From JAWKUK01 sp041398605 (GTDB taxonomy: Bacteria; Planctomycetota; UBA1135; GCA-002686595), in NCBI GenBank assembly GCA_041398605.1, contig JAWKUK010000015.1, positions 1 to 64,000 on the forward strand: 64,000 nt of DNA, written 5' to 3'. The stretch's first letter is position 1; every line of letters starts with the position of its first letter. A model generated the notes under the pieces. That model worked only from the letters and a program-made list of their open reading frames with translations, was not told the origin of the DNA and ran no database searches. Position numbers and translations under genes: made by a program. Positions 9,482 through 20,296 of this stretch are shown here, in pieces.

Positions 9482-10429
9482 CTACGCGGCAGCCGCGACG
9501 TCCTGGGGGAGCCACTGGCGGAGCTTCGCCAGGAGCACCTCCGTAGAAGCGGGCTTCGCGAGGAAGTCGTCCATCCCGCACTCGAAGCAGCGCAGGCGCT
9601 CTTCAGGCAAGCAGCTCGCGGTCAGCGCGATCACGGGCGTCCGGCTCGAGCCGGCGCGGCGCTCACGGGCGCGCAATTCGCGGGTCGCCTCGAAGCCGTC
9701 GAGCACCGGCATTTCACAGTCCATCAGGACGACATCGAAGCGCGATGTCTCGAGCGCGGCCAGCGCTTCGCGCCCGTCCGAAGCAATGACGACGGCGACG
9801 CCCGAGCGCTCCAAGAGCTTCTGAGCGACCCTCTGGTTGACGAGGTTGTCCTCGACGATGAGCACCGTCGAGCGCGTGGTCGCGCAGGCGCCGCTGTTCG
9901 CGCGAGGACCAGCGTCCGTTTGCGCAGCGCCGATCGAGGCCGCTCCGGCGGCCGGCGCCGCAGGACGCGCTGGCCCCGCAACGTCGCGCTGGCTCCGCTC
10001 TTCGAGCGCGACCTCGAGCTCGCGCTGGCTGAGCTCGGACAGCCCGAGCGCTTCGTTGAGCAGCTCGTGAATCTCTCGCCCACAGGCCGCGATGGTCGCG
10101 ACGTATTCGGCGCTCAGGCCGGGGAGCTTCGTCCGTTCGAGCAGGCCGACGACTCCGAGCAGCCCAGCCAAGGGCGTGCGGATCTCGCGGTTGACGAGGC
10201 CGAAGAGCTCGACGCGCAGCCGCGCGGCGCTGTCCGCAGCCAAGCGCGCCTCGGAGAGCTCCAGGTTGCACTTGACGAGCGCCTCGACGTCTGTGGCGCT
10301 CGCGGGCGAGCTCTGGCCGGCGCTCAGGGGCTGAATGGCTGCCTCCAGCGCTGAGAGACGTTCGTCGAGGGCTTGGAACCGCGATTCTTGGCTAGCGCGG
10401 CGTGAGCTGTTGCGATTGGTCTCGGACAT
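9482..10429 (-). CDS. degenerate HisKA plus receiver protein without ATPase domain
   Basis: A 315-residue protein from ATG 10429; a GTG at 10459 would add ten residues. A predicted coiled coil leads to a HisKA-like helix whose H-box reads VNREIRTPL, with Arg81 in place of the phospho-accepting His. No HATPase (N, G1, G2 boxes) follows. A roughly 45-residue Ala-rich linker connects to an intact receiver domain with Asp237 in LMDCEMP and Lys292 in AKP. It therefore cannot act as a kinase and is more likely a dimerised receiver or phosphate sink for another kinase, perhaps the hybrid kinase at 3746-5992 (inference). Confidence 0.85.
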   Translation of the reverse strand: MSETNRNSSRRASQESRFQALDERLSALEAAIQPLSAGQSSPASATDVEALVKCNLELSEARLAADSAARLRVELFGLVNREIRTPLAGLLGVVGLLERTKLPGLSAEYVATIAACGREIHELLNEALGLSELSQRELEVALEERSQRDVAGPARPAAPAAGAASIGAAQTDAGPRANSGACATTRSTVLIVEDNLVNQRVAQKLLERSGVAVVIASDGREALAALETSRFDVVLMDCEMPVLDGFEATRELRARERRAGSSRTPVIALTASCLPEERLRCFECGMDDFLAKPASTEVLLAKLRQWLPQDVAAAA

Positions 10430-10673
10430 TGGTTTTGGACCTGGGTCGGGGGGGCTCACGCCAGAGGGATCGACCGAACCTGGTCGAGACCGCTAGGGAA
10501 AGTCCCTGTGATTCGCTCCGATTTCCTGCCTGAATCTCCGCCGCGGGACCCGCCCCGCGTCGGACGCTAGGGGCCGCCGAGCCTGGCCGGCCCGGATCCG
10601 CGCCGACAGGACGCCGCTGGACGCCGCTCTCAGCCGCCCGGCAGCGAGCTCCGAACGACCTGCCCAGGTCCCG

Positions 10674-12260
<1,587 letters not shown>

Positions 12261-12433
12261 GGGGCGGAAGATGATACGGGGGCGGGGCCCGGGGGGACCA
12301 GGGCGATTGGCCGCGGCCCTGGCTCGGCCAGGGCTCGGCAGAGGCTCGGCAGTGGCTCGAACGGGGCCCGGCCAAGACCTCGGCCCTGGGTCGCGGCCCC
12401 AAGGTCGCGGCCGCGCTGGTCGATACCAGGGGC

Positions 12434-12922
12434 ATGGTCTCGATCCTGCGCGCCGTGGCGCTCGTGTTTGTCCTGGCGGGCGGCCTGATGCTGAAGATCG
12501 GCCTCACGGACCCGACGGACCGGGCGCACCTCCTGACGTTGACGGCGCCGGTGGCGAGCGTCCAGTTCGACGCGGCGGCCAAGATCGGCCGCTTCGTCAC
12601 GGTGTCGCTCGAGGGCAGCGAAGAGCGCTTTCGCTGCGCCCATCTGGGGAACGTGCCGGGCCTCGAGGAGCGCTTGCAGGCGCGCCTCGTCCCGGGCGTG
12701 GAGGCGACGGTGCGCTTTGTGGAGCGGCGCTCGGGCGGCTGGGGCGTGCCGGAGGGCCGAGCGCTGCCGATCTACGAGCTGTCGGTGGCCGGGGAGCGGT
12801 TGCTGTCGAACGAGCTGTTTGAGACGTCGTTCGGCCGCTTCCTGGGGGTCGCGGTGCCGGTCTTGGGCGCGTTGGGCGCGCTGTTCGGCGCGGCGCTGCT
12901 GGCCTTGACCTTCCGCAAGTAA
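12434..12922 (+). CDS. small membrane protein of unknown function
   Basis: A 162-residue protein. It has an N-terminal hydrophobic helix (about residues 4-22), an extracytoplasmic beta-rich region of about 100 residues, and a C-terminal helix (about 133-158) ending in FRK. The single Cys sits in the central domain. I do not recognise a family. It is divergent from prfC and convergent with the LamG protein, with a hairpin at its 3' end. The two-helix layout is like bacterial DUF3592-type proteins, but that is only a guess. Confidence 0.65.
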   Translation: MVSILRAVALVFVLAGGLMLKIGLTDPTDRAHLLTLTAPVASVQFDAAAKIGRFVTVSLEGSEERFRCAHLGNVPGLEERLQARLVPGVEATVRFVERRSGGWGVPEGRALPIYELSVAGERLLSNELFETSFGRFLGVAVPVLGALGALFGAALLALTFRK

Positions 12923-12962
12923 CGCCACGCTGCGAGCGCCACCGACCGCGCGGCGCGTGGCG
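12923..12962. terminator. hairpin between convergent genes
   Basis: CGCCACGC at 12923-12930 pairs with GCGTGGCG at 12955-12962. It lies directly after the stop of the plus-strand gene and before the 3' end of the minus-strand LamG gene. There is no T tract, so termination may be weak. Confidence 0.45.
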
Positions 12963-12989
12963 AGGCTCACCACCGCGCCGCGTTGGAGC

Positions 12990-14213
12990 TCAGTTGAAGC
13001 TCACCGACACCGCGTCAGTGAAGTTCGACGTGGCCACGCCCGCAGCGATGTCGCGGTGCCAGGCCTGGAAGTTCCACGTGTCACCCGCCAGGACCGCGAC
13101 GAGCCCAGACGGCGTCGGATGCTGGGTCAGGTTGAGGACAAGCGAGAAGGCGCCGGTGGTCCCGGAGTTCTTGATCTGTCCGGCGCCGACGTAGCGGCCG
13201 ATGTTGCCGCCGAGGCACAGGACGCCTTGGCTGCCGCCGGGCTGGGCGATCATGCCTTGCGTGCGGCTCGTGAGGAAGAAGCCGAACGAGTTGAGGGGCA
13301 TGGACGTCGCGTGCAGGGTCACGTCGTTGTCAGCGGCGACAGCGCTGCCAGTGGCGATGAGGACGCTCGCTGCGCCTGACGCGTTGATCACGCTCGGAGC
13401 GCAGTAGCGCGTGCCGATGCGCAGGAAGTCGAGGGGCGACAAGGCGCGTGTCGCGAGGGCGAGCGCGTCGGCGGCGCTGAGGGCGCCGCGGTAGAAGGCG
13501 AGGTCATCGAGGCCCATCGACTGCGCTTGCCCTGGCGCGGCGCCGCCGTTGATGGCGCCGATCTGCAGGTCTTGGGTGGCGAAGATGTTGCCGGTGAAGG
13601 CGGTGCCGGTCGGGCTGTTGACGAGGGTCGCGCTGGTGGCGAGGGCGCCGTCGACGTAGAGGCGCACTTGCCCGAGCGGCCGATCGACGACGCCGACGAT
13701 GTGGACCCAGCGGTCTTGGGGCGGGGTGAACATCTGCGACTGGTCGAAGATGTGTGCGTCGCCGGAGTCGCTGTCGTTGCGCAGGTTCCAGAAGCCGGGC
13801 GTGTTGGTGGCGAGCTGGATGCCGACGGCGGTCCCGGACAGGTTGTCGAAGACCCGCGGGCCGTTGACGTCGCCGTCGCCGGCGAAGTCGTCCCAGACCC
13901 AGTAGCTGAAGGAGTAGCTGTCGGTGCCGTAGTCCATCGCGGTGGCGGGCCCGGTGAAGACGGCGGCTTCGAGGTAGCCGCTGCCGTTCGACGTGCCGCC
14001 GATGACGGGGTTGAGGCTCGCGCCGGCGCCTGGGTAGGCCTCGCCGTACGTCATGTGAACGGACAGGTCGGGCGTCCCGACGGCGACCGTCGGCACGCCG
14101 CCGACGAGGTCGTTCATCGACGAGAAGTCCCAGTAGTGCTCGACGGTCTGGGCCGCAGCCGCGGGGGCGAGGGCGAGGGCGAGGAGGGCGAGCGAGGAGA
14201 GCTGCATCTGCAT
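12990..14213 (-). CDS. secreted LamG-like protein with shared C-terminal module
   Basis: Start chosen at ATG 14213 (a second ATG at 14207), giving about 407 residues with a clear signal peptide LSSLALLALALAPAAAAQ. The mature part is a LamG/concanavalin-like domain (about residues 22-270; DRWVHIVGVVDRPLGQVRLY is typical). The last ~120 residues form a module with PGGSQG, IGRYVGAGQIKNSG and TSNFT, shared with the proteins at 43687-44697 and 57647-59269. Likely an extracellular or cell-surface protein. The C-terminal module might be a sorting or binding domain; its function is unknown. The longer frame to 14375 adds only low-complexity residues ahead of the signal peptide. Confidence 0.82.
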   Translation of the reverse strand: MQMQLSSLALLALALAPAAAAQTVEHYWDFSSMNDLVGGVPTVAVGTPDLSVHMTYGEAYPGAGASLNPVIGGTSNGSGYLEAAVFTGPATAMDYGTDSYSFSYWVWDDFAGDGDVNGPRVFDNLSGTAVGIQLATNTPGFWNLRNDSDSGDAHIFDQSQMFTPPQDRWVHIVGVVDRPLGQVRLYVDGALATSATLVNSPTGTAFTGNIFATQDLQIGAINGGAAPGQAQSMGLDDLAFYRGALSAADALALATRALSPLDFLRIGTRYCAPSVINASGAASVLIATGSAVAADNDVTLHATSMPLNSFGFFLTSRTQGMIAQPGGSQGVLCLGGNIGRYVGAGQIKNSGTTGAFSLVLNLTQHPTPSGLVAVLAGDTWNFQAWHRDIAAGVATSNFTDAVSVSFN

Positions 14214-14521
14214 GGATCGAGTCCGAAAGAGAGTGCCGAGAGACCACGCGCGGCCCCGCACGGGGCCAGCCACGCTTTCCGGGCATTTCACCAGGAAATC
14301 GCCGGTACGTCGCGACGTTGACCGGCGCGGGGCGCTTCCGCTCCGCGAGGTGCCCATCAAACAACCAGCAAGCAACCTGTCCCGTCGTAAGCCCTTGCTG
14401 CTGAAGTCCTTACGTCCAGATGGGCGGCGCTGAGGTGCCGCTCGGGGCGGTTGCCATCAAGCAACTTCCAGCCGGCCTCACCGATGCGCCGCGCCGTTGC
14501 ATACGACGAACGCCAACGCGA
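14214..14521. other. intergenic region, no gene seen
   Basis: Promoter side of the LamG gene. It contains two imperfect direct copies of a short GC-rich motif around CCATCAAACAACCAGC (about 14352) and CCATCAAGCAACTTCCAGC (about 14455). No coding potential was recognised. Confidence 0.4.
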
Positions 14522-14591
14522 GGAGCCTGCGCCACAGAACCCGATCCGCAGGGGCGCGGCCATGCGGAGCGGGTTCTGTTGCGCAGGCTCC
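14522..14591. repeat. dispersed palindromic repeat, locus 2 (strong hairpin)
   Basis: Arms 14522-14550 and 14563-14591 are inverted repeats of 29 bases with two mismatches and a 12-base loop. The left arm begins GGAGCCTGCGCCACAGAACC. The arms match those at 3510-3672. The element lies 20 bases beyond the Fic gene stop, so it would also fold in the Fic transcript and could terminate or stabilise it. Confidence 0.7.
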
Positions 14592-14611
14592 GAGTGGTGT
14601 GATGCACGCCG

Positions 14612-15787
14612 CTAGGGCAAGCTTGGCGTCGTCGTCCCCTCGTTCAAGATCTCGAGGTATCGATCGTAGCTGAACGCCCGGTATCGCTGCTTGCCGGTCA
14701 GCTCTCGGACGATGCCCGCGCCCTCCAGGCTCTTCATCACCGCGGTGACCGTCGGGATGGAGAGGCCGGTTCGGTCCTTCGCCGAGTTGATCGTCTGGAT
14801 CGGATGCTGTTGGAGCGCGAAGTGCACCCGCAGGGCCGATCCCGCGATTCGGCCGAGGTTCTGGATGCTGTCTCGGTCTTCCTTGAAGAGCCGGGCTAGG
14901 GCCTGTGCGGAGGTCACCGCCTGATCCGCGGTCTGGCGTACTCCGCGCACGAAGAACTCGAGCCACGACTCCCAGTCGCCGTCAGTGCGGACTCGCTGAA
15001 GGAGGTCGTAGTAGGTGTCCCGATGCGTCTTGAGATAGAGGCTCAAGTAGAGCAGCGGTTCGCGCAGCATGCCCTCGGACACCAGGAGGAGGGTCGTCAG
15101 AAGGCGCCCGAGACGGCCGTTGCCGTCAAGGAACGGGTGGATCGTCTCAAACTGGACGTGCGCCAAGGCCGCCTTCTGCAGGGTCGGCGTGCGCTCGGGC
15201 TGGTTGTGAAGGAACTTCTCCAGCTCCCCCATGCACTCGGCGACGAGCCCGGGCGGGGGCGGGACAAAGGTGGCCCTGCCCGGGCGCTCGCCACCAATCC
15301 AGTTCTGGGAGGTTCGGTAGTCACCCGGGCGTTTCTCACTCCCCCGGCCGGTGGACAACAACTCGGCGTGGATCTCGCGGAAGAGGCGGCCGGAGATCGG
15401 GAAGTCCTCGCGGATGCGCCGGACGCCGAGCTCCAGTGCTCGCACGTAGCTCGACACCTCGCTGACGTCGTCGAAGGGCACACCGGGGGCCTCGTCGATC
15501 TCGAAGAGCAGGAGGTCCGAGAGCGAGGACTGGGTGCCCTCGATCTGCGAGGAGAGGACAGCCTCCTTTCGGACGTACATGTAGAGGAACAGGGACGGGT
15601 CCGGCAGCAGGCTGGACACGCTGTCCAGGCGACCGAGAGCGACGAGCGCCTGGTCGATCTCCTCACGGAGCTCGGTCCCGATCTCGAGCGCGGGGTCCGG
15701 GGGGAGGGGCCGCGGGACGAAGGCGCGGACGGTCTCCCCAGCCAACGAGGGGCCCGCCACGATCGACCCGGTCGGGCCTCGGTTCAT
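14612..15787 (-). CDS. Fic-family adenylyltransferase with C-terminal winged helix
   Basis: A 391-residue protein with the full Fic core HPFLDGNGRLGR at 217-228, whose His is catalytic, for transfer of AMP (or another nucleotide) to a protein hydroxyl. An N-terminal inhibitory motif SSQIEG is at 79-84, with Glu83 expected to block ATP gamma-phosphate binding, so this is a class II (N-terminally autoinhibited) Fic protein. The C-terminus (about 315-391) looks like a winged helix-turn-helix, suggesting DNA binding and autoregulation. It is monocistronic, with a perfect palindrome about 65 bases upstream of the start. Such proteins are common on accessory DNA, and the target here is unknown. Confidence 0.93.
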   Translation of the reverse strand: MNRGPTGSIVAGPSLAGETVRAFVPRPLPPDPALEIGTELREEIDQALVALGRLDSVSSLLPDPSLFLYMYVRKEAVLSSQIEGTQSSLSDLLLFEIDEAPGVPFDDVSEVSSYVRALELGVRRIREDFPISGRLFREIHAELLSTGRGSEKRPGDYRTSQNWIGGERPGRATFVPPPPGLVAECMGELEKFLHNQPERTPTLQKAALAHVQFETIHPFLDGNGRLGRLLTTLLLVSEGMLREPLLYLSLYLKTHRDTYYDLLQRVRTDGDWESWLEFFVRGVRQTADQAVTSAQALARLFKEDRDSIQNLGRIAGSALRVHFALQQHPIQTINSAKDRTGLSIPTVTAVMKSLEGAGIVRELTGKQRYRAFSYDRYLEILNEGTTTPSLP

Positions 15788-15850
15788 GCCCGACCCCGCT
15801 TATTCAAAGTTCCTTCGCTGGCTCCGAGGTAATTAAAGGTTGTGACCACA

Positions 15851-15865
15851 TCGCTAATTTAGCGA
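15851..15865. promoter_or_regulatory. candidate operator upstream of Fic gene
   Basis: TCGCTAATTTAGCGA is a 7+1+7 perfect palindrome in an AT-rich pocket. On the minus strand it lies just upstream of TTTAAT, a good -10 hexamer match about 45 bases before the Fic start. The Fic protein's own winged helix is the obvious candidate binder (inference). Confidence 0.5.
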
Positions 15866-16296
15866 CCTCCGAGGAGCCAGGACAAGGGCGAGGGGGAACA
15901 AACTCCCGGCTGCCCAGCCCCCCTCCCATGCGACTCTCTGAGGGGCGTTTGGGGGGTAGCTGGGTTGCCGGCCGAGCCATCCGCCGTCCTCCGAGCAATC
16001 CTGGACGGACGCTTCGGACGGCTACAAGCCCGTCACCCGCCACCCCGTGAGGTTTCTGGGGGCCGAACCGGAGACCCGAGCCGCCTGCGGTGATCTTCGG
16101 ACCCAGTGGGGGCCGACCACTCGCTCGCATCGACGGCCCTCGACGTGGTGGACCCGGAGGTGCACGAGAGAGCGATCGACCGCCCACCGGGAACCGAGCG
16201 TGGCCCGCCCGACGAGAGCCACGGCCAGCCGGCACTCCTGGCTGGGTTTGGCCGTGAAGGTCCCCGATGCTCCGCTGGAGATGGTCGCTCGGAGGA
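15866..16296. other. intergenic region, no gene seen
   Basis: Between the Fic operator and the frame-broken gene. CTGGCTCC...GAGGT at about 15819 and its inverted counterpart at about 15866-15882 flank the operator. The rest holds no ORF with a recognisable product. Confidence 0.4.
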
Positions 16297-16723
16297 CTAG
16301 CTCCAGCCTCTCGTCTTCGTGCGGAACCGCACCGGGACGTACCCTCGGAGTTGGAGCTCCAAGGGGCCGTCGCAGTCGGCCCTGAAGGCGAAGACGTAGC
16401 CCCCCGGCACTGCGACCGGCCGGCGACTTCCTAGTCAGGAGCTGGACCACCACTGGCTTCCCCTTGCGCTCCTCGATCTCCGGGCCTTCGGCCTGGATGA
16501 ACTCGACCGCGCTGGACCCGTCGCCTCGCGCTCGATTCTGCGGCGGCTCCAACCCCTCGATCAGCAGGGCCTCCATCGTCGCGATGAGGCGCGCGATGTT
16601 GAACGCCTCGCTCGGCCGATCCAACGGTTTGCCTTCTGGGGTCACCGGCAAGTCCCCGAACCACGCGAGCCGCCCCACCCACCACACCGCCGGTCGCTTG
16701 TGCGTTGCCGGAAGCGCTGCCAC
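16297..16723 (-). pseudogene. frame-broken small protein of unknown function
   Basis: From GTG 16723 the reading frame gives plausible protein for about 105 residues, including WWVGRLAWFGDLP and FNIARLIATMEALL. It then turns into low-complexity sequence at a run of six Cs (16400-16405). If the run had five Cs the frame would continue with GYVFAFRADCDGPLELQL to a stop at 16297-16299, giving about 141 residues. Either a recent frameshift or an assembly indel. It starts about 50 bases beyond the tRNA-Arg 3' end. Family not recognised. Confidence 0.5.
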
Positions 16724-16775
16724 ATCGCCCGCTCGGTCGTGCGTCTGCAGGACACGGGGCCGGGGTGGGCGAAGG

Positions 16776-16852
16776 TGGTGCGCCCGGCAGGGTTCGAACC
16801 TGCGGCCCCCGCTTTAGGAAAGCGGTGCTCTATCCAGCTGAGCTACGGGCGC
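16776..16852 (-). tRNA. tRNA-Arg (anticodon CCT)
   Basis: On the minus strand the sequence folds as a complete tRNA: acceptor stem GCGCCCG/CGGGCGC, D arm GCTCAGCTGGATAGAGC, anticodon stem CCGCT/AGCGG with loop TTCCTAA (anticodon CCT, reading AGG), T loop GGTTCGAACC, discriminator A and encoded CCA (16776-16778). Its 5' half is duplicated at 22682-22719. Confidence 0.97.
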
Positions 16853-16853
16853 G
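16816..16853. repeat. left direct repeat of tRNA-bounded island (att-like)
   Basis: These 38 bases, from the anticodon loop to just beyond the tRNA 5' end, recur at 22682-22719 in the same orientation with one mismatch (G/A at the tenth base). The two copies bound about 5.9 kb. The intact tRNA uses this copy as its 5' half. Confidence 0.8.
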
Positions 16854-16952
16854 CGCTCCGCGCCGGTACAGGGTACCTGGCGACGTGGCCGTTCGCACGC
16901 TCAAGGGCCATCGATCCCGGCATTCAAGCCAGCAAGACCCGCGCCAGGCTTG

Positions 16953-18277
16953 CTAGATCGTCCACACCCTGGTCCGAGCTGTCTCGGCGAGATGCCTGGC
17001 ACGCTTCAGAATCGTCGCGTCACCCCACGACGCGGCCTTGCCGAGGATCGGATCAACCCAAACCTCTTTGGAATTCTTAAGAATCTTCCGCTTGTCCCCG
17101 AAGGGCTTGGTGCCCAACTCCTGATTGGTTTCGGGAGCAACAAAGACGAGGTTGCCAACGTTCGCGACGGACTCGGCACTAAGGGCCGTTGAGCTTTGCG
17201 GAATTAGGTGCTCTATCGTGAGTTCTCCATAGTCCATCGTGGCTCGACTCAACCCGACGCGCGCAATCCGCCCGAGCACATGCCGTATTAGCTTTCTATG
17301 TCGGGTCACCTCATTGGAGTAGGCCAACCCAAGGAAGCCTGCGTCAAAATCAAGAGGGGCCGGCAGCCGGTCTCTTAGCTTCTTGCGTAGAGCCCGGATT
17401 TCCTTCACCGCCTGCTGGGAGTTGGTGCAGTTTCGAATTGCCCGCCCCGCACTTGCATACATCTTCGACATCCCGCCCGACGACGACATCGAGGCGATTG
17501 CCGTGAACTGAAAGTGAAAAGCCTCGATGGCTGACACAGCGCCCTTTAAATGGGTGAGTCTTAGCACCTTAGCATCATAGGCTGCAAGCAGGGACAGCAG
17601 CAGTGGCGTGGGTTGAACCACTCGAAACGTAACCAGTGCTTCCAGGGCCTCCCGAACGGGCCGCTCCTCCTTACTCCATTTCCGGTACTCAGGCTCGAAT
17701 AGAGTCCTGTAGAGGCCCGACTCGGAGACGAGCCCATCAAGGTAGTCCGAAGCCTGCGCCTTCTTGATGATGCGCTTGATTTCCTTATACGCAGACTTTT
17801 CGGAGACGTATGACCTCGCCGAAAGCCACTGGTGGTGAATAAACCCGTCGATCGAAATGTCTGCCGTTGACCCATCGATTAGGTCAAAGACTTGCGTCCA
17901 GCGCTCCTTGAGCGAGTCGACCGTCTTCGTGTCCTTCTTCAGATTGCGGGCCAGATGGTTCTTTACAAGGTCCGATAGGCGCAGGTCTTTACCCCGGGCA
18001 TTTAGAGTCTCGAAGGTTATGTATGCGCTGTCCTCGTCTTCTAGCTCCACGAAGATCAACGTCAACCCGAGCAGCTTATCCCGGAGGGCCTCTAGCCCTT
18101 TCTTGACCTTGGCCTTCTTCGCGTCCGGCTTTAGCGAGGTATCGGACTGCACCGCCTCCGTCATCCCGCGCACTTGGCTGGAGAGGTATTGAAATGCCTT
18201 TGATAGGCACTGCTCCTCCTCCCCCATGCCCGCTTTGCAAGTCGGCTCGCCCCGCTTCTGGATGTGCTCCTGAAAGT
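16953..18277 (-). pseudogene. DUF262/DUF1524 protein, C-terminal part, split by IS
   Basis: The C-terminal portion of a GmrSD-like protein. The frame runs through the internal ATG at 18227 and is open back to the insertion point at 18277. It contains the DUF1524 HNH-like motif ELTIEHLIPQS, followed by NVGNLVFV and a C-terminal region ending ARTRVWTI. It also has the DUF262 linker region with FETLNARGKDLRLSDLVKN. Removing the insertion sequence and one copy of the 8-bp duplication joins this exactly in frame to 19690-20073, giving a 566-residue protein. DUF262 domains bind and hydrolyse nucleotides and DUF1524 is a nuclease; together they act in modification-dependent restriction. Base composition is visibly less GC-rich than the neighbours, suggesting transfer. 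Confidence 0.88.
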
Positions 18278-19689
18278 GGCTCTCCTGCTGCTTTAGGGAC
18301 GAAAATCAGGGCGTGAGAAGGCAGGTGTGACGTGAACGCCCCCGCAACAGAGGTGAATGAGTGCCATGAGTGCGAAGGCGTCATGGAAGCCGAATGCTCT
18401 GCGAGTGATGGTCCTGATCTTGCCATTGAGGCCCTCGGTCCTGGCATTCGTGAACCGCGTGCGGATGTACTCGACGACGCCCTCCAGATGTGTCTCGATC
18501 GTCTTCGCGACTCGGCCGAAGTGGCGTAGTCCAGTCGCCCGAGCGTCGGCAATCCACTTCTCGAGGCGAACCCGGCCGACATTGATCTGGCGCCCGCTAA
18601 GGATGTCGACAAACGACTCCTTGAGCAGGTAGGCCGTGTACAGCGGCTCGTTAGCGATTCGGGCTCGCTGAGCGTGAGTCGATCAGCGTCGGTGAGGTTC
18701 CAGGCGCTCTTCTGGGTGGGGACTCGCGTGCCCTTGAGCCGCGAGCGTTGATCTCGATCCTCCGCGGCCCGAACCTCATCACGGCGCGTCTCGTCCAGGG
18801 CGTCCTGCACGAGTCGTTGAACGTGGAAGCGGTCGAAGATCATGCATGCCCCGGGCACGTGCTCGTGGACTGCCTTGATGAACGCGCCCGACATGTCGAT
18901 GGTGACGGATTCGAGCTTCGCGGCCCGTTCGGGGCCCAGAGCCTCGAAGAACGCGCGCAGCGTCTCTGCGCTCTTGCCCTTGCCTGTCCACACGACCGTA
19001 CCGCGTTCGTGGTCGACGACGGTCGTGATGTACTCATGGTGCTTGCGATAGCTGAGGCTCGTCAATGCCGATGTGTCGGAGGCCGTTGAGGCGGGCCTCG
19101 TGCGTACCGAGGCGCTGCTGAACCACGCTCCGGACGATTCGCGCCACCGAGCGATAGGTCGTCCGGAGCGTCTGGCTGACGAAGGTCATGCTGGCATGCT
19201 TGGTGAAGTAGGCACACCGCTCCTCAAAGGCCAGCGTGAAGTGGCTGTCGTGTGCAGCCCAGGGGACCTTCTCAGTCGTGGTCTTCCGGCATCGCCTGCA
19301 CTTGACGCGCCGCATCTCGTACTGGAGGTGGACCTTCCAGCCCAGACAGTCGAGGTGTCTCCACTTGCGGACCCGACGGTCATGGACCCTGCGGCACTTG
19401 CAGCCGCACAGCGAACATCGGGGCACTCGCCAGTGCGGTCGCACATCGGCGACGATGCCGTCGGCGTCGAGGGTGAACCCGTGACGAAGACGTGGTAGAT
19501 GGCGAAGAGCAATCGGAGTAGAGTCGTGGCGCGCATGGGGTGGGTGGAGCTGAAGGCTTCGATACCCCCAGCATGCCGCTCACCTCACGCGCACTCACGC
19601 CCTTCTCCGGAAACATCGAGGAAAGGGTCCAATCGTCGATTCGAGGCCGAACCCGCCCATCGCACCGTCCCTAAAGCAGCAGGAGAGCC
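18278..19689 (-). mobile_element. ISL3-family insertion sequence, 1412 bp
   Basis: Perfect terminal inverted repeats of 24 bases (outer end GGCTCTCCTGCTGCTTTAGG) lie at 18278-18301 and 19666-19689. Both are flanked by the 8-bp target duplication CTGAAAGT (18270-18277 and 19690-19697), the duplication size expected for ISL3. The element carries one degenerate transposase gene on the minus strand and interrupts a DUF262 gene. Intact ends and duplication indicate a fairly recent insertion, although the transposase frame is broken. Confidence 0.93.
18293..19536 (-). pseudogene. ISL3-type transposase, frame-broken
   Basis: Pieces in three frames assemble into one ISL3 transposase. The N-terminus is MRATTLLRLLFAIYH, then a zinc-binding region (CSLCGCKC...CRRCR). 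The DDE domain follows, with first Asp in IGIDE, second in VTIDMSGAF and catalytic Glu in TEGLNGKI, ending at a TAA at 18293-18295. Breaks are near 19478 (one base), near 19058 (consistent with loss of five bases from a GACGA repeat) and near 18665 (one base). With three breaks it should be inactive, unless some are assembly errors. Confidence 0.85.
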
Positions 19690-20073
19690 CTGAAAGTACG
19701 GGTGTGACGTCTCTGGCTGAAGCACGTACTCGGGAAGAGCCTCCTGCACGCTCGGCCTCTCGATCAGCTGATGCATTCCCTTGGCCACCGACTCATGCCC
19801 AGCTGACTCCATCTCATTCCGTATCGCGCACAGCAGCATCGTAATGGTCGTCAGCCGCTGCTGGCCGTCAACGACGCCGAAGACACCAGGGTCCTGCTTG
19901 TAGGCGACGACTGAGCCGATGAAGTAGGCGGCGTCTCCCTCCACGACAGCGTCGTTCCAGAAGTCTTCGAGTTCAGCACTCCCCCATGAGTACGGCCTCT
20001 GAAACCTCGGGACCTTGTACACACCAGATGCCAGGAGGGCGCGAAGGTCCTTGGGAACGCTTGAAAACCTCAT
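19690..20073 (-). pseudogene. DUF262 protein, N-terminal part, split by IS
   Basis: 128 codons from ATG 20073 to the insertion point. It carries the DUF262 hallmarks VPRFQRPYSW and VVDGQQRLTTITMLL, the latter a ParB/Srx-like nucleotide-binding motif. The open frame reads on into the insertion sequence for about 35 foreign residues to 19585. Its natural continuation is 16953-18269. As it stands the protein lacks the nuclease half, so function is presumably lost. Confidence 0.9.
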
Positions 20074-20144
20074 GCGTGCCCCCCCGCCCAGGTTGAAGGG
20101 ACGCCGTTACTCCGTTCTTCGGGGCTCTGCATACGGACAGCGTG

Positions 20145-20244
20145 GCTGCCGGCGCTGAGGGATTCAAGTGCGCCCTCCCTCCCGGAGTAGGCGCGGGGAG
20201 GGCGGCTGTAGGTTCCCTCCGCTTCAATTGACGGCGCCGGCAGC
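20145..20244. promoter_or_regulatory. inverted repeat in divergent promoter region
   Basis: GCTGCCGGCGC at 20145-20155 and its exact complement GCGCCGGCAGC at 20234-20244 lie between the divergent DUF262 and restriction-enzyme starts. They could be operator half-sites for coordinated control, or a transcript hairpin. No adjacent controller (C) protein gene was seen. Confidence 0.35.
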
Positions 20245-20296
20245 GCCTCATAGCGCTTCCAGGGCGGGCCGCCCGTCCTGTACCGTACCCAGCCGA

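Noticed and set aside
16022..16297. C-terminal extension of the gene starting at 16723 in its original frame
   Set aside because: After the C6 run the frame is Arg-rich and without protein character, while the neighbouring frame gives a sensible end.
18076..19065. Single long ORF covering part of the IS as an intact gene
   Set aside because: Only its middle is transposase; it leaves the frame at about 18665 and reads out through the terminal repeat.
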